DNA of 6,489 nt from assembly GCA_937914815.1 (NCBI GenBank), contig CALDMI010000303.1, forward strand, positions 1-6,489, given 5' to 3'. The stretch's first letter is position 1; the number at the start of each line of letters is the position of its first letter. Position numbers and translations under genes: made by a program. Shown piece by piece: positions 5,305 through 6,489 of the stretch. This DNA comes from an uncultured Clostridia bacterium. Lineage in GTDB: Bacteria > Bacillota > Clostridia > Oscillospirales > CAG-272. The notes under the pieces were generated by a model, which saw only the letters and a list, made by a program, of their open reading frames with translations, had not been told where the DNA came from and did not search any database.

Positions 5305-6489
5305 TCACTCACCTCCGCGGAGTATATCTCCGACATTTACACCGTGCGGCATTTTCATATAGAATGTCATATATGGATGCGGGGTCGACTGTATCGGATT
5401 CATTTCCCCGTCAAAGAGATTGTCGCATATAAATCTCTCCCCTGTCTTTCCGGGGGTCAGAAGTTCTACCGCATCTCCTATGCACATTTTATTGCGCTGC
5501 GAGAGCTTCGCATATCCGCTCTCCGGGTCGTAATCCGTGACGGTTGCAAGAAACGCACGGTCTCTCAGATACCCCGTCTGCGTCGCCGTATTGGCGTCCT
5601 TATGGGAATCCGAAAAATAATAACCGGTGCCATAGTCCCTGTGGCTCACCGATTCAAGCTCACGGCGCCATGCGGGATTGTATTGATAATCTCCGGAAAA
5701 ATAGCTGTCGAGCGCCATACGGTAAGTATTTGTGACAACCGCGGTATAATATGAGGATTTCATTCTGCCCTCTATTTTCAGCGAATTTATGCCACTTTCA
5801 ACAAGCTCAGGAATGTGCTCGATCATGCAGGTATCCCTGCTCGACATAATGAATGTCTCTCCGTTTACCTCCTCAACCGGCAACGGAATATCCGGTCGCT
5901 TTTCCTCTACTATTTCGTATCCGCGGATTGTATAGTTCCAACGGCACGGCTGAGCGCACATTCCGCGGTTTCCGTCTCTGCCCACAAGATGGTTTGAAAG
6001 GAGGCACCGCCCGCTGTATGATATGCACATCGAGCCGTGAATAAAACACTCAAGTTCAAGATCGTCCGGTATATTTGCCCTTATTGCGCGTATCTCGTCA
6101 AATGAGAGCTCTCTCGCGAGGACGACCCGCTTTGCCCCAAGTGAGCGCCAGACCATACAGTCACGCGAGCTGACGGAGCTCGCCTGTGTAGAAACATGTA
6201 TCTGCATATCCGGCAGTATTTCGCGCACAAGAGACATGACGCCGATATCGGCGATTATCATTGCGTCAACTCCGGCGGAGGCGACGGATATAAGGTAGTC
6301 GCGAAGGGCGGGATATTCATTTTCCCGCGGCATCGTGTTTACCGTCAGGTAGACGCGCACACCGTGAGCGTGCGCATATGTCACTGCCTCATGAAGCTCT
6401 TCAATCGAAAAATTGTCCGCCGCGGCTCGCATACCGAACGCGCGCCCGGCAAGGTAAACGGCATCCGCCCCATAGGTAACGGCGGCACG
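5305..6489 (-). CDS. Peptidase U32 family protein, probable tRNA hydroxylation protein (TrhP-like), 5' end outside window
   Basis: The frame stays open to the window edge, giving 394 visible residues; the family is usually about 400-415, so only the first 10-20 residues are missing. The in-frame ATG at 6432 is internal, because the 19 residues before it (RAAVTYGADAVYLAGRAFG) are the conserved U32 N-terminal strand and loop. Numbered from the window edge, the U32 signature ECFIHGSMCISYSGRCLLS spans 147-165. It is followed by GRDGNRGMCAQPCRW, then SSRDTCMIEHIPEL and SLKIEGRMKS. Cysteines 155, 162, 178, 182 and 221 are spaced like the iron-sulfur cluster ligands of the U32 proteins UbiU/UbiV/TrhP. 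B. subtilis and E. coli TrhP proteins are needed for 5-hydroxyuridine at position 34 of tRNA, using prephenate, so the peptidase/collagenase label is probably historical. Assignment to TrhP over other U32 subgroups is inferred. It is cotranscribed with uppP. Confidence 0.92.
   Translation of the reverse strand, partial: RAAVTYGADAVYLAGRAFGMRAAADNFSIEELHEAVTYAHAHGVRVYLTVNTMPRENEYPALRDYLISVASAGVDAMIIADIGVMSLVREILPDMQIHVSTQASSVSSRDCMVWRSLGAKRVVLARELSFDEIRAIRANIPDDLELECFIHGSMCISYSGRCLLSNHLVGRDGNRGMCAQPCRWNYTIRGYEIVEEKRPDIPLPVEEVNGETFIMSSRDTCMIEHIPELVESGINSLKIEGRMKSSYYTAVVTNTYRMALDSYFSGDYQYNPAWRRELESVSHRDYGTGYYFSDSHKDANTATQTGYLRDRAFLATVTDYDPESGYAKLSQRNKMCIGDAVELLTPGKTGERFICDNLFDGEMNPIQSTPHPYMTFYMKMPHGVNVGDILRGGE
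5309..5316 (-). promoter_or_regulatory. Ribosome binding site deciding the uppP start
   Basis: On the - strand GGAGGTGA occurs 5 bases before the ATG at 5303. It lies in the last codons of the U32 gene, overlapping its stop region, and favours 5303 over the in-frame ATG at 5336. Confidence 0.8.

Noticed and set aside
4981..5754. A 257-codon open frame on the + strand.
   Set aside because: It lies opposite uppP and the U32 gene, whose conserved motifs are intact; it has no start signal or recognisable domain.

Overview
The window looks like chromosomal DNA of a Gram-positive, Clostridia-like Firmicute, possibly an uncultured gut lineage. The signs are AGGAGG-type ribosome binding sites with 5-10 base spacing, tightly packed genes with start/stop overlaps, frequent ATA isoleucine codons at roughly 50% GC, and proteins resembling clostridial homologues. 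The taxonomic call is an inference. I see no mobile element, CRISPR array, tRNA or rRNA.

Left half, + strand (2-4395): an ABC importer of the BMP/PnrA/NupNOPQ type, which typically takes up purine nucleosides. It has the C-terminal part of the substrate-binding protein (2-607), an intercistronic region with a terminator hairpin (630-660) and a second long imperfect hairpin (684-740), a fused double ATPase (755 to about 2263/2303), and two different membrane permeases (2300-3409 and 3409-4395). The last three genes are translationally coupled or nearly so. The exact substrate cannot be read from the sequence.

Right half, - strand (6489-4458): a peptidase U32 family protein, probably of the tRNA hydroxylation (TrhP) branch and cut by the window edge, followed two bases later by uppP/bacA, an undecaprenyl-diphosphatase. 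The two operons converge on a shared hairpin terminator near 4408-4444.

The gene content is ordinary, and I do not see an undescribed multi-gene system. Three things deserve a second look. First, the ATPase gene carries a frameshift close to its 3' end: the family-type C-terminus continues in another frame, and its stop overlaps the permease start. Second, the long hairpin just upstream of the ATPase ribosome binding site has pairing compatible with + strand RNA only, and the upstream ATG candidate at 713 is buried in it. Third, the two nucleotide-binding halves of the ATPase are strongly asymmetric, with an unusual serine in the first signature motif.
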